Shown: one piece after another, positions 44,396 through 53,751 of the stretch
Position numbering within the stretch: position 1 is the first letter of the stretch
Layout of the letters: each line of letters begins with the position of its first letter
Source of the DNA: Thermoplasmata archaeon
Lineage (GTDB): Archaea; Thermoplasmatota; Thermoplasmata; Thermoplasmatales; Thermoplasmataceae
Reading direction: 5' to 3'
Length of the DNA: 64,000 bases
Assembly (NCBI GenBank): GCA_021797555.1
Contig: JAJZZM010000004.1
Coordinates: forward strand, 88,067-152,066
Program-made: the position numbers and the translations under genes
The notes under the pieces: model-generated
Seen by the model: only the letters and a program-made list of their open reading frames with translations
Told to the model about the DNA's origin: nothing
The model's database searches: none

Positions 44396-44863
44396 ATGAA
44401 AAAATATTTAATTTACGGATCATTATCTGGTTTTATTTCTGCGATTTTTGAGGCAATAATGTTTTATTTATTTGATTTTTTTGATTCAAAACCTTCAGGT
44501 TACCAGTTCACTGCGATAGGTGTAAGATTATTGCATATATCGGGCATTTATGGAGAAACATATGGCTTATTATTGCATTTCCTTGTAGGCACTGTAGTTG
44601 CATTTTTTGCATCAATAATAGCCTATTATATAGTAATATTTAAAATATACAATGCAAAAAAGGGTTTGTTAACAGGTTTACTGGCGGGATTTTTAATATT
44701 GTTAGTTTTCAGTTTGCCGGTCAATATACTTTTATTGCATTTATACGTATATGAAAAATACTATTTGCCATCAACATTTTTTTACTATTTAATGCATATA
44801 TTCTATGGGTCTGTGTGGGGCATGTTTTTTGGTTTATTTATTTCTAAATTAAAAATAAAATAA
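44396..44863 (+). CDS. Hypothetical four-helix membrane protein, 155 aa
   Basis: Four hydrophobic helices (about 5-26, 57-80, 89-112 and 124-150) and small charged loops; the first and last contain Gly/Ser-rich faces. No family recognised. Composition and codon use match neighbours. It lies alone between a convergent-free promoter region and a regulator gene. Confidence 0.6.
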   Translation: MKKYLIYGSLSGFISAIFEAIMFYLFDFFDSKPSGYQFTAIGVRLLHISGIYGETYGLLLHFLVGTVVAFFASIIAYYIVIFKIYNAKKGLLTGLLAGFLILLVFSLPVNILLLHLYVYEKYYLPSTFFYYLMHIFYGSVWGMFFGLFISKLKIK

Positions 44864-44939
44864 ATTCACTTTTATGTGAAGTTAACATTAATTATAATCG
44901 AATAGATATATTTTTATTTAACCTATGTATTAGCTAAAA

Positions 44940-45614
44940 ATGGATATAGAAGAAAAGATTGCCGGAGAAATTACAATATCTGATAATCCCGGTACAACAA
45001 TTAAAAAGTGGAGAGAAGAATTTTCAATATCACAGATGGAACTGTCAAAATATATGAATGTATCGCCATCCGTTATAAGCGACTATGAATCGGGCAGAAG
45101 AAAATCACCGGGGGCCACATCAATAAAAAAGATTGTTGATGCATTAATAGAAATAGATGAAAAACGCGGTGGCCATTTATTAAGAAGGTACAATAGCGGC
45201 ATACCATCAGACGCCTTACTGGATATAAAGGACTATGACCATGATATAGGTCTGGAATATATCATTCCAAAAATAAAAGGAACAGCATGCTCTAAGGCGG
45301 ATTTAAAAAGGAATATCCGTGGATATACAATGATAGATGGGATCAATGCTATATTAAAATTTTCATATGCAGAATATACAAAACTATACGGCTGGTCAAG
45401 CCAGAGAATTATATTTATTACTGATGTTTCCTATGGCAGGAGCCCGATGATAGCAATAAGGGCACACCCATTAAAGCCTGCGGCAGTAGTTTATATACAG
45501 CCCGGAAAGGTAGATGAATTAGCAATAAAGTTATCTGAAATAGAAAATATACCATTAATAAGGACAGATCTAGATCATAAGTCAATATCAAATGTTATGA
45601 ATTTATTAAGATGA
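44940..45614 (+). CDS. XRE-type HTH transcriptional regulator with archaeal C-terminal domain
   Basis: A 224-residue protein. Residues about 19-70 form a Cro/CI helix-turn-helix (FSISQMELSKYMNVSPSVIS then DYESGRRKSPG). The C-terminal ~130 residues have an alpha/beta ligand-binding-like pattern, with GRSPMIAIRAHPLKPAAVV. This combination is found in a family of archaeal predicted regulators. Its target is unknown. Its 3' end overlaps convergent ftsY by 9 bases. Confidence 0.82.
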   Translation: MDIEEKIAGEITISDNPGTTIKKWREEFSISQMELSKYMNVSPSVISDYESGRRKSPGATSIKKIVDALIEIDEKRGGHLLRRYNSGIPSDALLDIKDYDHDIGLEYIIPKIKGTACSKADLKRNIRGYTMIDGINAILKFSYAEYTKLYGWSSQRIIFITDVSYGRSPMIAIRAHPLKPAAVVYIQPGKVDELAIKLSEIENIPLIRTDLDHKSISNVMNLLR

Positions 45615-46568
45615 AAATATCTTATTTAAATACCAGTTTACGTCAAACCTCATTAGATCATCCATATCCTGGCCTGTGCCTATAAATAATATGGGCTTTT
45701 TTATTTCTGTTGAAATGCTTATTATTGCTCCTCCCTTTGCATCTGTATCCAATTTAGTTAGAATTATTCCATCATAATTTATTTCCTTTGAAAATGCATT
45801 TGCCTGTTCTATAACATCCTGACCTATCATTGCATCTAAAACTAACAGTGTTAAATCTGGTTTTGCAACCCTCTTAATTTTTTTCATTTCATCCAGTAAA
45901 TTTTTATTTGTATTCATTCTTCCCGCAGAATCTATCAAAACGTAGTCAATATTTCTTGCCCTTGCATGGTCTATTGTATCATATGCCACTGATGCGGGAT
46001 CACTTTTGAAATCGTGCTTTATTACCTCTACATTAATATTGTCACCCAAAATTGACAGCTGTTCTATTGCTCCTGCCCTGAAAGTATCCGAAGCCGAAAT
46101 AACTACTTTCCTATTATTGTTTTTTAGGAAATATGCCATTTTAGCTATTGTTGTTGTTTTTCCTGTGCCATTTATGCCTAAAAATAAGATTATATACGGT
46201 TTTTTATTTACATTTAATATATCTATAGAGCTGTCATTGTTTTTATTTATTATATCCTTTATAACTATTTTTAACTGGTCCTGTATAATATTATAATCCA
46301 TTTTCCTCTTAATTTTTCCGAGATTATTTTTTAATGATTCGGTTATTTCTTCTGCCGCATCGAATGTAACATCGGATTCCAGTAAACTTTCCTCTATGTT
46401 CTCCTCAATTTCATCTCTTTTTATTACCTTTACATTTTTATTCTCTGTCTTATTTTCTTTTATCCCGGGAACGTTTTCATTATTCCTTTCATTTTCTATG
46501 TTATTGCTTTTGATCTCATTTTCCTTCGAAAATATTTCAGAAAATTTCTTTTTAATTTTATCAAACAT
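45606..46568 (-). CDS. ftsY: Signal recognition particle receptor FtsY
   Basis: A 320-residue SRP GTPase. The acidic/basic N-terminal ~60 residues are the A domain, then the four-helix N domain and the G domain: G1 GINGTGKTTT (131-140), G3 DSAGRMNTN, G4 TKLDTDAKGG, and SASDTFRAGAIEQL is the SRP-specific insertion. It brings ribosome-SRP complexes to the membrane. It follows pfdA on one message (start and stop share one base), a common archaeal arrangement. Confidence 0.96.
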   Translation of the reverse strand: MFDKIKKKFSEIFSKENEIKSNNIENERNNENVPGIKENKTENKNVKVIKRDEIEENIEESLLESDVTFDAAEEITESLKNNLGKIKRKMDYNIIQDQLKIVIKDIINKNNDSSIDILNVNKKPYIILFLGINGTGKTTTIAKMAYFLKNNNRKVVISASDTFRAGAIEQLSILGDNINVEVIKHDFKSDPASVAYDTIDHARARNIDYVLIDSAGRMNTNKNLLDEMKKIKRVAKPDLTLLVLDAMIGQDVIEQANAFSKEINYDGIILTKLDTDAKGGAIISISTEIKKPILFIGTGQDMDDLMRFDVNWYLNKIFSS

Positions 46569-46969
46569 TATTTATTTCCTTCCTGGGATCTCTGGATGCT
46601 GTATACAATAGCATCATAATTATTCTGTGCCATATCCTTCTGTTTTATCAAACTGTTATATGTATCATTAAGGCTTTTTATATTATCCTCCAACCTTTTT
46701 ATTGTTTTTTCTTTTTCCTCCTCTATATATATGCTTGACCCTATAGGAACTATAATTTTTTCAGGTTCCAGTGTTGCTTTTGAGAAAAGGCCCGATCCTA
46801 TTGAAACCTTAACATCAGAAGAGTTCTTATACTGGTTATCATTCAAAAACGAGAGGGTTTGATTTGATTCATCCAGTGTTTTTAATAATAAATTTAATCT
46901 CTGGTCTATATTATCTATCAAATTTTTTAAATAATCAAGCTGTTCCATTACACCATTTTCATCTGCCAT
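46568..46969 (-). CDS. pfdA: Prefoldin alpha subunit
   Basis: A 133-residue protein with N- and C-terminal coiled-coil helices around a beta hairpin region ([15 protein letters not shown] then [14 protein letters not shown]), the prefoldin alpha pattern. It forms a hexamer with beta subunits that holds unfolded proteins. Its position just before ftsY is conserved in archaea and supports the call. It overlaps pgk by 11 bases. Confidence 0.9.
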   Translation of the reverse strand: MADENGVMEQLDYLKNLIDNIDQRLNLLLKTLDESNQTLSFLNDNQYKNSSDVKVSIGSGLFSKATLEPEKIIVPIGSSIYIEEEKEKTIKRLEDNIKSLNDTYNSLIKQKDMAQNNYDAIVYSIQRSQEGNK

Positions 46970-48209
46970 TTACATTACCTCCAAATATTTTCTTATTTTC
47001 GATTAACGAATCTATTACTGGAATTGAATCACCGGATAAATAATTTATTAAAGCACCGCCACCGGTAGAAATATAATCTATATATTCCGATAAACCCAGA
47101 TTGTTTATAGCACTTATTGTATGGCCACCTCCGAGTATTTTCATTGCATGGCTATATGCAACATCCGTGAATACCTCCCTCGTACCAATTGAATATTCAT
47201 TTATTTCATACATTCCCATTGGCCCGTTTAGAAAAATACTTTTTGCCTCATCCGTATATTTTTTAAATTTTACTATACTTTTCATGCCTACATCAGCTAT
47301 TAATTCATTATCCGGTATTTTTGATTTTAAATTTATTGATTTTTGAGATGGATTCAGTATAAAATCCTCGGGCAAGATAATTCTATTATAATATTTTTCT
47401 ATTAAATATTTACAAATTTTTATTAAATCTTCATAATTCTTATTATTTTTAATTATAAAATCTATATTCCTCCTGCCTATATCATAGCCAAGGGACCACA
47501 GGAATATATTTGCAGCTACGCCACCGAATATAATGTTATCAACTATATTATTATCGAATAAATTTTTTGCAACCTTTACTGCATCGCTTATCTTGGACCC
47601 AGCAAGTATTGCTAATTTGGGCCTATTATCAGAAAATTTAAATTTATTAAGCATTCTTATTTCTTTTTCCATTAGCCTGCCTGCAATATTAGGCCGGATT
47701 TTTTTAAAGCCTGTTAAAGTTGTCTGTGGCCTGTGAATTGTGGCAAAAGAATCAATTATATAATAATCGAACAATGGTGATAAAGATTTTACTATGTGTG
47801 TGTTTTCAACTGTTTCATCATCAAAATTTATTGAAACCTCCTCACTGTAAAACCTTGAATTTTCAAGCATGATTATATCACCATTTTTCATTTCTCTTAT
47901 GGATTTTTTAACATTTTCTCCGAATAATGAATCTACAAATTCTATGTCTCTTTTAATAATTTTAGATAAATGCAACGCATGGTATTTTAATGATATAAAA
48001 TCAGATTCTCCTGGCCTGCCCTGGTGTGCAACTATAACAGTTTTCGAATTGTTTAATTCATTTAATGTATCTATATATGATTTAAACCTTGAATCATCCA
48101 ATATCTCATCCGTTATTGGGTTTATAGGCGAGTTTATATCTATTCTTAAATAAATGGTTTTATCTGCAAAATCAAAATCATCCATAGTAAAGAAAGGCAG
48201 TTTATCCAT
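46959..48209 (-). CDS. pgk: Phosphoglycerate kinase
   Basis: A 416-residue [12 protein letters not shown] is the N-terminal substrate motif (usually R-x-D-x-N-x-P), VAHQGRPGE the GRPG loop, [16 protein letters not shown] the nucleotide site, [10 protein letters not shown] the conserved GPxGxxE, and GGGHTISAI the Gly-rich hinge near the C-terminus. It interconverts 1,3-bisphosphoglycerate and 3-phosphoglycerate. It heads the pgk-pfdA-ftsY run. Confidence 0.96.
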   Translation of the reverse strand: MDKLPFFTMDDFDFADKTIYLRIDINSPINPITDEILDDSRFKSYIDTLNELNNSKTVIVAHQGRPGESDFISLKYHALHLSKIIKRDIEFVDSLFGENVKKSIREMKNGDIIMLENSRFYSEEVSINFDDETVENTHIVKSLSPLFDYYIIDSFATIHRPQTTLTGFKKIRPNIAGRLMEKEIRMLNKFKFSDNRPKLAILAGSKISDAVKVAKNLFDNNIVDNIIFGGVAANIFLWSLGYDIGRRNIDFIIKNNKNYEDLIKICKYLIEKYYNRIILPEDFILNPSQKSINLKSKIPDNELIADVGMKSIVKFKKYTDEAKSIFLNGPMGMYEINEYSIGTREVFTDVAYSHAMKILGGGHTISAINNLGLSEYIDYISTGGGALINYLSGDSIPVIDSLIENKKIFGGNVNGR

Positions 48210-48294
48210 GTACGGTAATTCATATTATATATAATATTATTTTTGAATTAATTATTTTTATAAAATTTTAATAATAAATAATGATTAGCCTATA

Positions 48295-48648
48295 ATGATA
48301 ATCATACCTGTTGATAATGGCAATAAAACTGAAATAGCATCAAAGGCGAAATATTTATTGATACTTGATGATAATTATAAAACTATTGAAAAAATGGATA
48401 ATCCTGCATTAGCATCAAGGGGAAAAAGACCCACCGTTGCAAGAGAAGCTGTAAAAATGAATGCCACGTATATAGCACCGCATGGGTCTCTATGCATGCC
48501 TTCAAATTCTATTTTAAAGAAAAATCATATAAATGTAAAGGTTTCCAATGTAGGAGAAAATATAAATGATTTAAAATTAAAGGATCCAAATTTTTCTGAA
48601 ATAATTTATTCATCAATGCTTGCAATTTCAGAGCATTTAAAAAAATAA
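48295..48648 (+). CDS. Small NifX/NifB-like-fold protein
   Basis: A 117-residue alpha/beta protein. The start IIIPVDNG, a strand YLLILDD at about 20-26, the central REAVKMNATYIAPHGSLC and HINVKVSNVGENI follow the order of the dinitrogenase iron-molybdenum cofactor (NifX/NafY) fold. The likeness is a pattern match only; a metal- or cofactor-binding role is an inference. The promoter has a TATA-like AAATTTTAATAA near 48268. Confidence 0.5.
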   Translation: MIIIPVDNGNKTEIASKAKYLLILDDNYKTIEKMDNPALASRGKRPTVAREAVKMNATYIAPHGSLCMPSNSILKKNHINVKVSNVGENINDLKLKDPNFSEIIYSSMLAISEHLKK

Positions 48649-48687
48649 GATTAATAATATTTTTATAATTAATTATGATAATATATA

Positions 48688-49299
48688 ATGTATATACCTG
48701 AGGACTTCAATGTAAAGGATTTAAAAAGGATTATATGTTTTATAAATGACAATAATTTTGGATTGCTTTTAAGCATTCATGATAATGAGATATATAATAC
48801 ACAGATACCATTTTTAATATCATATGAAAACAATAATGTTATATTAAAGGGTCATATGGCAAGAAAAAATAAGCAATGGATCTATGCAAAAAATAATAAC
48901 GTTACAGTTTTATTTTTGGGTCCGCATCATTACATATCTCCACTGTATTACCATGATAAGGAATCAGTTCCCACATGGGATTATATTACTGCAAGAGTTG
49001 ATGGCGTAATGAAAATGCTTAATAAAGAGGAAATGGAAGCATTTCTTTTAGAGTTATCAAAGCATTTTGATGAAAAATGGTTTAATGAAGAAAATTATAA
49101 AAAGGAATATTATAAAAAAATGGAAAATGAAATAGTAGGCTTTAAAATAATGATCAAAAATATAAAAGCAAAATTTAAACTTGGCCAGAACAGGGGAATA
49201 GATGATATGAAAAGCGTATCAATGAATTTGTCAAAATTAAATACAGAAAATTCAATATCAATATCAAAATACATTAATGATATACTGAATTCCGAATAA
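48688..49299 (+). CDS. PaiB-like FMN-binding split-barrel protein
   Basis: A 203-residue protein of the PaiB/FMN-binding-2 group: YIPEDF at the N-terminus, GHMARKNKQW, FLGPHHYISPLYY and VPTWDYITARVDG are the family's conserved stretches, and FKIMIKNIKAKFKLGQNR near the C-terminus is the usual last motif. Members bind flavin or act as protease/sporulation regulators in bacteria; in archaea an FMN-dependent redox role is likely. It precedes tRNA-Pro. Confidence 0.88.
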   Translation: MYIPEDFNVKDLKRIICFINDNNFGLLLSIHDNEIYNTQIPFLISYENNNVILKGHMARKNKQWIYAKNNNVTVLFLGPHHYISPLYYHDKESVPTWDYITARVDGVMKMLNKEEMEAFLLELSKHFDEKWFNEENYKKEYYKKMENEIVGFKIMIKNIKAKFKLGQNRGIDDMKSVSMNLSKLNTENSISISKYINDILNSE

Positions 49300-49332
49300 C
49301 TTTTATACAGATTATTAATTATGATAATATAT

Positions 49333-49405
49333 GGGTTTGTGGGGTAGCCTGGTATCCTTCCAGCTTCGGGAGTTGGAGACTCCGGTCCAAATCCGGACAG
49401 ACCCA
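49333..49405 (+). tRNA. tRNA-Pro (CGG anticodon)
   Basis: A 73-base cloverleaf. Acceptor GGGTTTG (49333-49339) pairs with CAGACCC (49398-49404), discriminator A at 49405, no encoded CCA. The anticodon stem CCAGC/GTTGG (49360-49364, 49372-49376) holds loop TTCGGGA, anticodon CGG at 49367-49369. T stem TCCGG/CCGGA encloses TCCAAAT, so base 55 is C rather than the usual T. The D arm GGGGTAGCCTGGTATCC is typical of archaeal tRNA-Pro. No intron. A TATA-like CTTTTATAC lies about 28 bases upstream. Confidence 0.93.
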
Positions 49406-49711
49406 TCATCTTTGTTATTAAAAAAACTTATTTAAACTAATTTATAATGAATAATTATTAACTTTTATTATATGGTTTGATTGATAATTTAAATATTAAA
49501 GTATGAATATTATTATATCTGTTAAAATGTTTTCTAATTTTTATTCTATCCTGAAATTAATTCCTATTTAAATACCATTTAAATATAGGAATAATGAATA
49601 AATCATAATTCATATAAGCAGAATATAATATTAATAAATTAAAAATGTTAAATTATGAAACTAGCAATATAAATAGTAATTTATATTATAATATACAATA
49701 AACACAAATTA
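49406..49711. other. Gene-free stretch of about 300 bases with one palindrome
   Basis: It holds no supported gene. A near-perfect inverted repeat, ATTCCTATTTAAAT (49560-49573) and ATTTAAATATAGGAAT (49577-49592), separated by ACC, is the only structure. The rest is AT-rich up to the end of the IS4-family element. Confidence 0.6.
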
Positions 49712-49728
49712 CTTACCAGTTTCCAATA
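49712..49728 (+). repeat. Left terminal inverted repeat of the IS4-family element (copy B)
   Basis: CTTACCAGTTTCCAATA is the exact complement of 51020-51036. With degenerate extension the repeat reaches about 35 bases. The same end occurs in the truncated copy at 2106. Confidence 0.9.
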
Positions 49729-49906
49729 TTAAAACCTTTCTTTACCGTTACTCCATTAATCTATTCCTGTTTAACTTCTAATTCATGATAATTATTATCA
49801 TAGAGAACCTAATGATAAATAATTTTATACAAATTAAAGAAAGAATCTTGAAAATATCAGAAATTCTTAAATAAAAGTTTATAATATTTACTGGACGATG
49901 TGTAAG

Positions 49907-49928
49907 GCATTCCCATATGGGGATGCCG
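49907..49928. terminator. Hairpin at the 3' end of the IS4-family transposase (copy B)
   Basis: The same 9-bp stem and ATAT loop as at 2300-2321, base for base, 17 bases beyond the transposase stop. It lies inside the highly conserved noncoding end of the element. Confidence 0.6.
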
Positions 49929-49944
49929 TACTGATATATTTTAA

Positions 49945-50964
49945 CTATATTTTAAGCAAATCAAGATTGTAAATATTATTGAAGTATCTTATATTGCCAT
50001 GCCTTATACCCCTTATAAGTTCAGGTAATGAAACCATAATTCCTATCGATTCCATTATCATATTCATAATAATATATGCTGTCATGTATGAGAATACCTG
50101 TATTATCATTCCATTCAATGATTCTGATAATAAATGGTCTATTTTAAGCTGTGACTTCATTCTTTTAAATAACTCCTCTATGTTCCATCTTAAGTTGTAT
50201 GCATAGTAAATGTACTTATCTGATAGATTCATTATATCTGTTATATATTTATATTCAACTCCATTTACATTTACCCTTACAATCCTTAAATTCAATCCAT
50301 TATTCATTCTTAACATTTCATGGCCATTGACTGTTCCGGATTCAGTGTATACAGCATTCCTCTTTATTCTTGATACAAATAATATATTTTTATTAGCAAG
50401 TAGTTTAAATCTATCTAAATTATAATAACCTAAATCAAATACAAGTATTGATGGGTACAGTATTTTACTATCCATATCTTTTATAATATTATCAAACAGT
50501 GATGAATCATTTACATTAGCAGATGATATGTATGCATTCAATGGAACAGTAAATGGAAATAATATTGCAGGAATATGCACCTTCATCCCATTTGATTCCC
50601 CTTTATAGCTGCCTGAGCCATTCATCAACGTTTTAATGAATGTGGAATCTATAGCAAGCACATGTAATCACATGCATGTACCTGCTGTATACACTATAGT
50701 CATGTGCCATTATATACGGTTTTAACAATTTATAAAACAGTTCAATGAATGGAATGTATGATTTACTGTTATTGAGTTTTGACAACCATGATTTGCTTAT
50801 CCATTGTCAATGGATGTATCGGTTAAATCAGAGCCATGCAGTGCACTGTATATTATAGCATATAAATGGTCAATGAATTTAATTTTCTTTGAGTTTATAT
50901 CAAGATTCATTGATTCTGATATTTCATTGGCAGGTTTCTTCAGTATATCTTTAACTGTTTTCAT
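49945..50964 (-). pseudogene. IS4-family transposase, two frameshifts
   Basis: The original gene runs from ATG 50964 to the stop at 49945. The first part (MKTVKDILKKPANEISES...) reads to a stop near 50806. A second frame from there (ISKSWLSKLNNSK) continues to about 50680, and a third frame (AIDSTFIKTLMNGSGS) runs to the end. The second break coincides with a 10-base insertion that repeats CATGTG. The downstream frame has both remaining acidic residues: FDLGYYN and the YREK motif YNLRWNIEELFKRMK. The first catalytic Asp is in AIDST. It is inactivated as it stands. Confidence 0.9.
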
Positions 50965-51019
50965 AATAATTGAAAATTAAATTGTAATATAAATATGACT
51001 TGGTAGGACAAAGGTTAAG

Positions 51020-51036
51020 TATTGGAAACTGGTAAG
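51020..51036 (-). repeat. Right terminal inverted repeat of the IS4-family element (copy B)
   Basis: TATTGGAAACTGGTAAG is the exact complement of 49712-49728. It is missing from the truncated copy near 2.1-2.9 kb. Confidence 0.9.
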
Positions 51037-51058
51037 TAAACTAATTTTTAATATAATA

Positions 51059-52498
51059 TTATTTATATTTTGTTACGTCTGCATTAATATTTTTAGCCTT
51101 AATTGATGTTGCAAATGATGAAATGGATGCTACAATAAGTACTATCATTGCAACTATCAGTGCTGAACGAATACCCACAATAAACTTTGCTGATATATTA
51201 CCATTTAATTTATCTATGCCCAGGAAAACCTCAAACGTCACATATCTTGGAACCGCAGTTGCAGCGGCCGTAATTGCTATAACATAACTAAACAATGTTC
51301 CAATGTTTGATAATGTTCTTAATAAGCCCGAAGTTGACCCGTATAATTTTGGTGGCGCATTTGACATAACTGCACTTGTATTGGAAGGCCAGAACATTGA
51401 ACCACCAAAGCCTGTTATTACTGAACCAACAATAACTAAATATAACGGCGTTGAAACTCCCATGAGAATATAAACAACAAGACCTACTGCCATAAATAAT
51501 ATGCCTACGCCGGCAACAGTTCCTGGCTGTATTCTATCAGACAGTTTACCCATTTTTGGTGATAAAAGGCTTGAAATTAAATATCCTGGGACCAACAATA
51601 ATGAAGCATCAAATGGAGAAAATCCACGTATTCCCTGCAGATACATTATTAATATGAATAATACAGATAAATATCCGATTGCCTGCAGAATTGATGCCAG
51701 AAGTGATAATGACAATTTTCTTATTTTAAACACACGCATATCCATTAATGGATGTTTTGATGTTTTTTCAATGAAAATAAATGGTATTATTAGTAATATA
51801 CCTGATATTATACATGCAGAATTCAAAGTAGCAACACCTATGGAGGCAATTTCTATTGCACCGTATGATATTAATGATAAAACCAGTATAAGCACAATTG
51901 TTCCGGGTATATCTATCTTTGTAACTGTTTTTTTATTGTCATTAATATATTTCATTGCCATAATTGAACCTATTATTCCTATGGGGACATTTATGTAAAA
52001 TATATACCTCCAGCCAATAAACGTTGTAATAGTTCCACCCAATATTATTCCAAGGACTGCCCCTATGCTCCAGCCCATTGATGTTATGCCAAATGCCCTT
52101 CCACGCTCTCCCTGTGAGAAATAATCTGCTATTATTGCATTCCCGTTTGCCTGTAATAAAACTGCACCGAAACCCTGTATTGCCCTGGAAAATATTAAAA
52201 AATCTATATTTGGTGCTGCCCCTGACATTGCGGAACCTATTATAAATATTATAAAACCAATATTAAATATTCTCCCACGGCCGAACATATCGCCTATCTT
52301 GCCGAACTGCGTTGTTAATGCCGCTATTACCAGTAAATAAATTAAAATAATCCATATAGTATCAATAAAGGGGGCCTTTAAATCAACAGTGATTGTTGGG
52401 AGTGCTAATATAACTATTGTTACATCAATAGCTGACATTAGCATTCCAATTAAAACACTGATTAAAACATAATTTTTATTATTGCTATTATTATTCAT
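51059..52498 (-). CDS. MFS exporter of the DHA2 (EmrB/QacA) type, 14 helices
   Basis: A 479-residue carrier with about 14 hydrophobic helices. Motifs typical of the DHA2 drug:H+ antiporters are MLMSAIDVTIVILALPTI in helix 1 (motif D1), GKIGDMFGRGRIFNIG in the loop 2-3 (motif A), SRAIQGFGAVLLQ (motif B) and GWSIGAVLGIILGG (motif C, antiporter motif). These mark an export carrier for toxic compounds. The stop is only 20 bases from the right end of the IS4-family element, but the frame is complete. Confidence 0.92.
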   Translation of the reverse strand: MNNNSNNKNYVLISVLIGMLMSAIDVTIVILALPTITVDLKAPFIDTIWIILIYLLVIAALTTQFGKIGDMFGRGRIFNIGFIIFIIGSAMSGAAPNIDFLIFSRAIQGFGAVLLQANGNAIIADYFSQGERGRAFGITSMGWSIGAVLGIILGGTITTFIGWRYIFYINVPIGIIGSIMAMKYINDNKKTVTKIDIPGTIVLILVLSLISYGAIEIASIGVATLNSACIISGILLIIPFIFIEKTSKHPLMDMRVFKIRKLSLSLLASILQAIGYLSVLFILIMYLQGIRGFSPFDASLLLVPGYLISSLLSPKMGKLSDRIQPGTVAGVGILFMAVGLVVYILMGVSTPLYLVIVGSVITGFGGSMFWPSNTSAVMSNAPPKLYGSTSGLLRTLSNIGTLFSYVIAITAAATAVPRYVTFEVFLGIDKLNGNISAKFIVGIRSALIVAMIVLIVASISSFATSIKAKNINADVTKYK

Positions 52499-52594
52499 TA
52501 AACCACCATTGCTAAGTTATATTAACGAATTTATCCAGTATTATTAAGTTTTTTGATTTATAAATTATATACTGCTAAAATAATTATTTAAGAA

Positions 52595-53401
52595 TCATTT
52601 TAATAATTCTACTGAATAACCGCATTTAAATTCGTGATTTTTCTTTAAATTTATTAATCCTATATTATTGTTAAATACATTAGGTGCACCTGTCATAGGC
52701 TCTATAGCTATTGAATTTCCATTTGCGTATATGCCATTATATAATACAATATATGGCATATTATACCTAATTATTTTTACTGTATGGCTATCATCATTTA
52801 ATATGATATCACCATCCAGATAAAACGCATTGTCAAGAACTATATCTAATAAATTTTTATTTTTTAAATCAAGATCCGTATATGTTCCATCAGGAAAATA
52901 TGTATCAACATAATTCATCATCTTTAATCTATTTTTATAATATATGTTGTAATATCCATTTATATAGAAATATGGGTGAAATCCTATTTCCACCGGTATT
53001 TCATTTTCAGTAGATTTAACATAAAAATATGTATTAAAAATATTATCAGTTATTTCGTAATTTATTTTTATAAATGCTTTTCCGGGATAATTTGTATCTT
53101 CAAAATTTTTATAAAATTCTATGCCATTCTCATATTTATTATAATCAAATATCTCATTTCTTATTAATCCGTGTATGCTATTATTTCCATCGTTTTTGGG
53201 CAGGGTATATTTTATATTTTTATATTTATATTCCGCATTTTTAATTCTATTGCCAAATGGAAATAATACAGCAGCACCGCCATGTGTATCATTATTATCA
53301 TAGGTTTTCTTTATTATAATATTATCGTTTATCTTTAATTCTTTCAAATAAGCGCCCTTTGCATCGAATGATGCTGCTGTTTTATTAAATTTTATATCCA
53401 T
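52595..53401 (-). CDS. Aldose 1-epimerase-like protein
   Basis: A 268-residue beta-sandwich sugar epimerase. HGGAAVLFPFGNRI and NSIHGLIRNEIF near the N-terminal half, EIGFHPYF with the catalytic His (about 140-147) and IAIEPMTGAPNVFN with the catalytic Glu (near residue 232) match galactose mutarotase and YeaD families. It interconverts alpha and beta anomers of free sugars or sugar phosphates. The exact sugar is not determinable. It stands alone with a gene-free 350 bases upstream. Confidence 0.85.
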   Translation of the reverse strand: MDIKFNKTAASFDAKGAYLKELKINDNIIIKKTYDNNDTHGGAAVLFPFGNRIKNAEYKYKNIKYTLPKNDGNNSIHGLIRNEIFDYNKYENGIEFYKNFEDTNYPGKAFIKINYEITDNIFNTYFYVKSTENEIPVEIGFHPYFYINGYYNIYYKNRLKMMNYVDTYFPDGTYTDLDLKNKNLLDIVLDNAFYLDGDIILNDDSHTVKIIRYNMPYIVLYNGIYANGNSIAIEPMTGAPNVFNNNIGLINLKKNHEFKCGYSVELLK

Positions 53402-53751
53402 AATTAAATATTACAATATATTATTAAAATCCATAATAATATAATATTTAAATTATTAATTTTATACCAATGCCGTTACTGAAATCTTATAGATTATTAT
53501 GCATTTCTGATTACAATTGCCTTACTAATATATTATGTAATTCCATTAATTTTGCTAAATATAGTATAACTATTACCTATACGGTTAAATGCATGGGATT
53601 TACAATAAATTAAAATTTTTAGTGAAATGAATTATGCAATTTATTATATATACAACATATCAATTGTACATAGTATTGTATTTTTAATTATTAGATTTAG
53701 ATTTAATTGTTTTAATACAATAATTTAAAATATTATTTAGCATTAAAAGTT
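53402..53751. other. Gene-free stretch of 350 bases
   Basis: I see no gene, repeat array or convincing RNA structure. It contains the promoters of the two flanking divergent genes, with TATA-like AT-rich words near 53437 (epimerase side) and near 53725 (esterase side). Confidence 0.5.

Larger units (their letters stand above)
49712..51036 (-). mobile_element. Full-length IS4-family element with broken transposase (copy B)
   Basis: A 1325-bp element with perfect 17-bp terminal inverted repeats. It has about 230 noncoding bases between the left end and the transposase stop. The transposase reading frame is interrupted twice, so it could move only if a helper enzyme acted in trans. No clear target-site duplication is visible next to the ends. 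A truncated relative lies at 2106-2889. Confidence 0.92.

Noticed and set aside
49110..49409. A 99-codon minus-strand frame across tRNA-Pro
   Set aside because: It runs through the tRNA gene and the PaiB-like gene in antisense.
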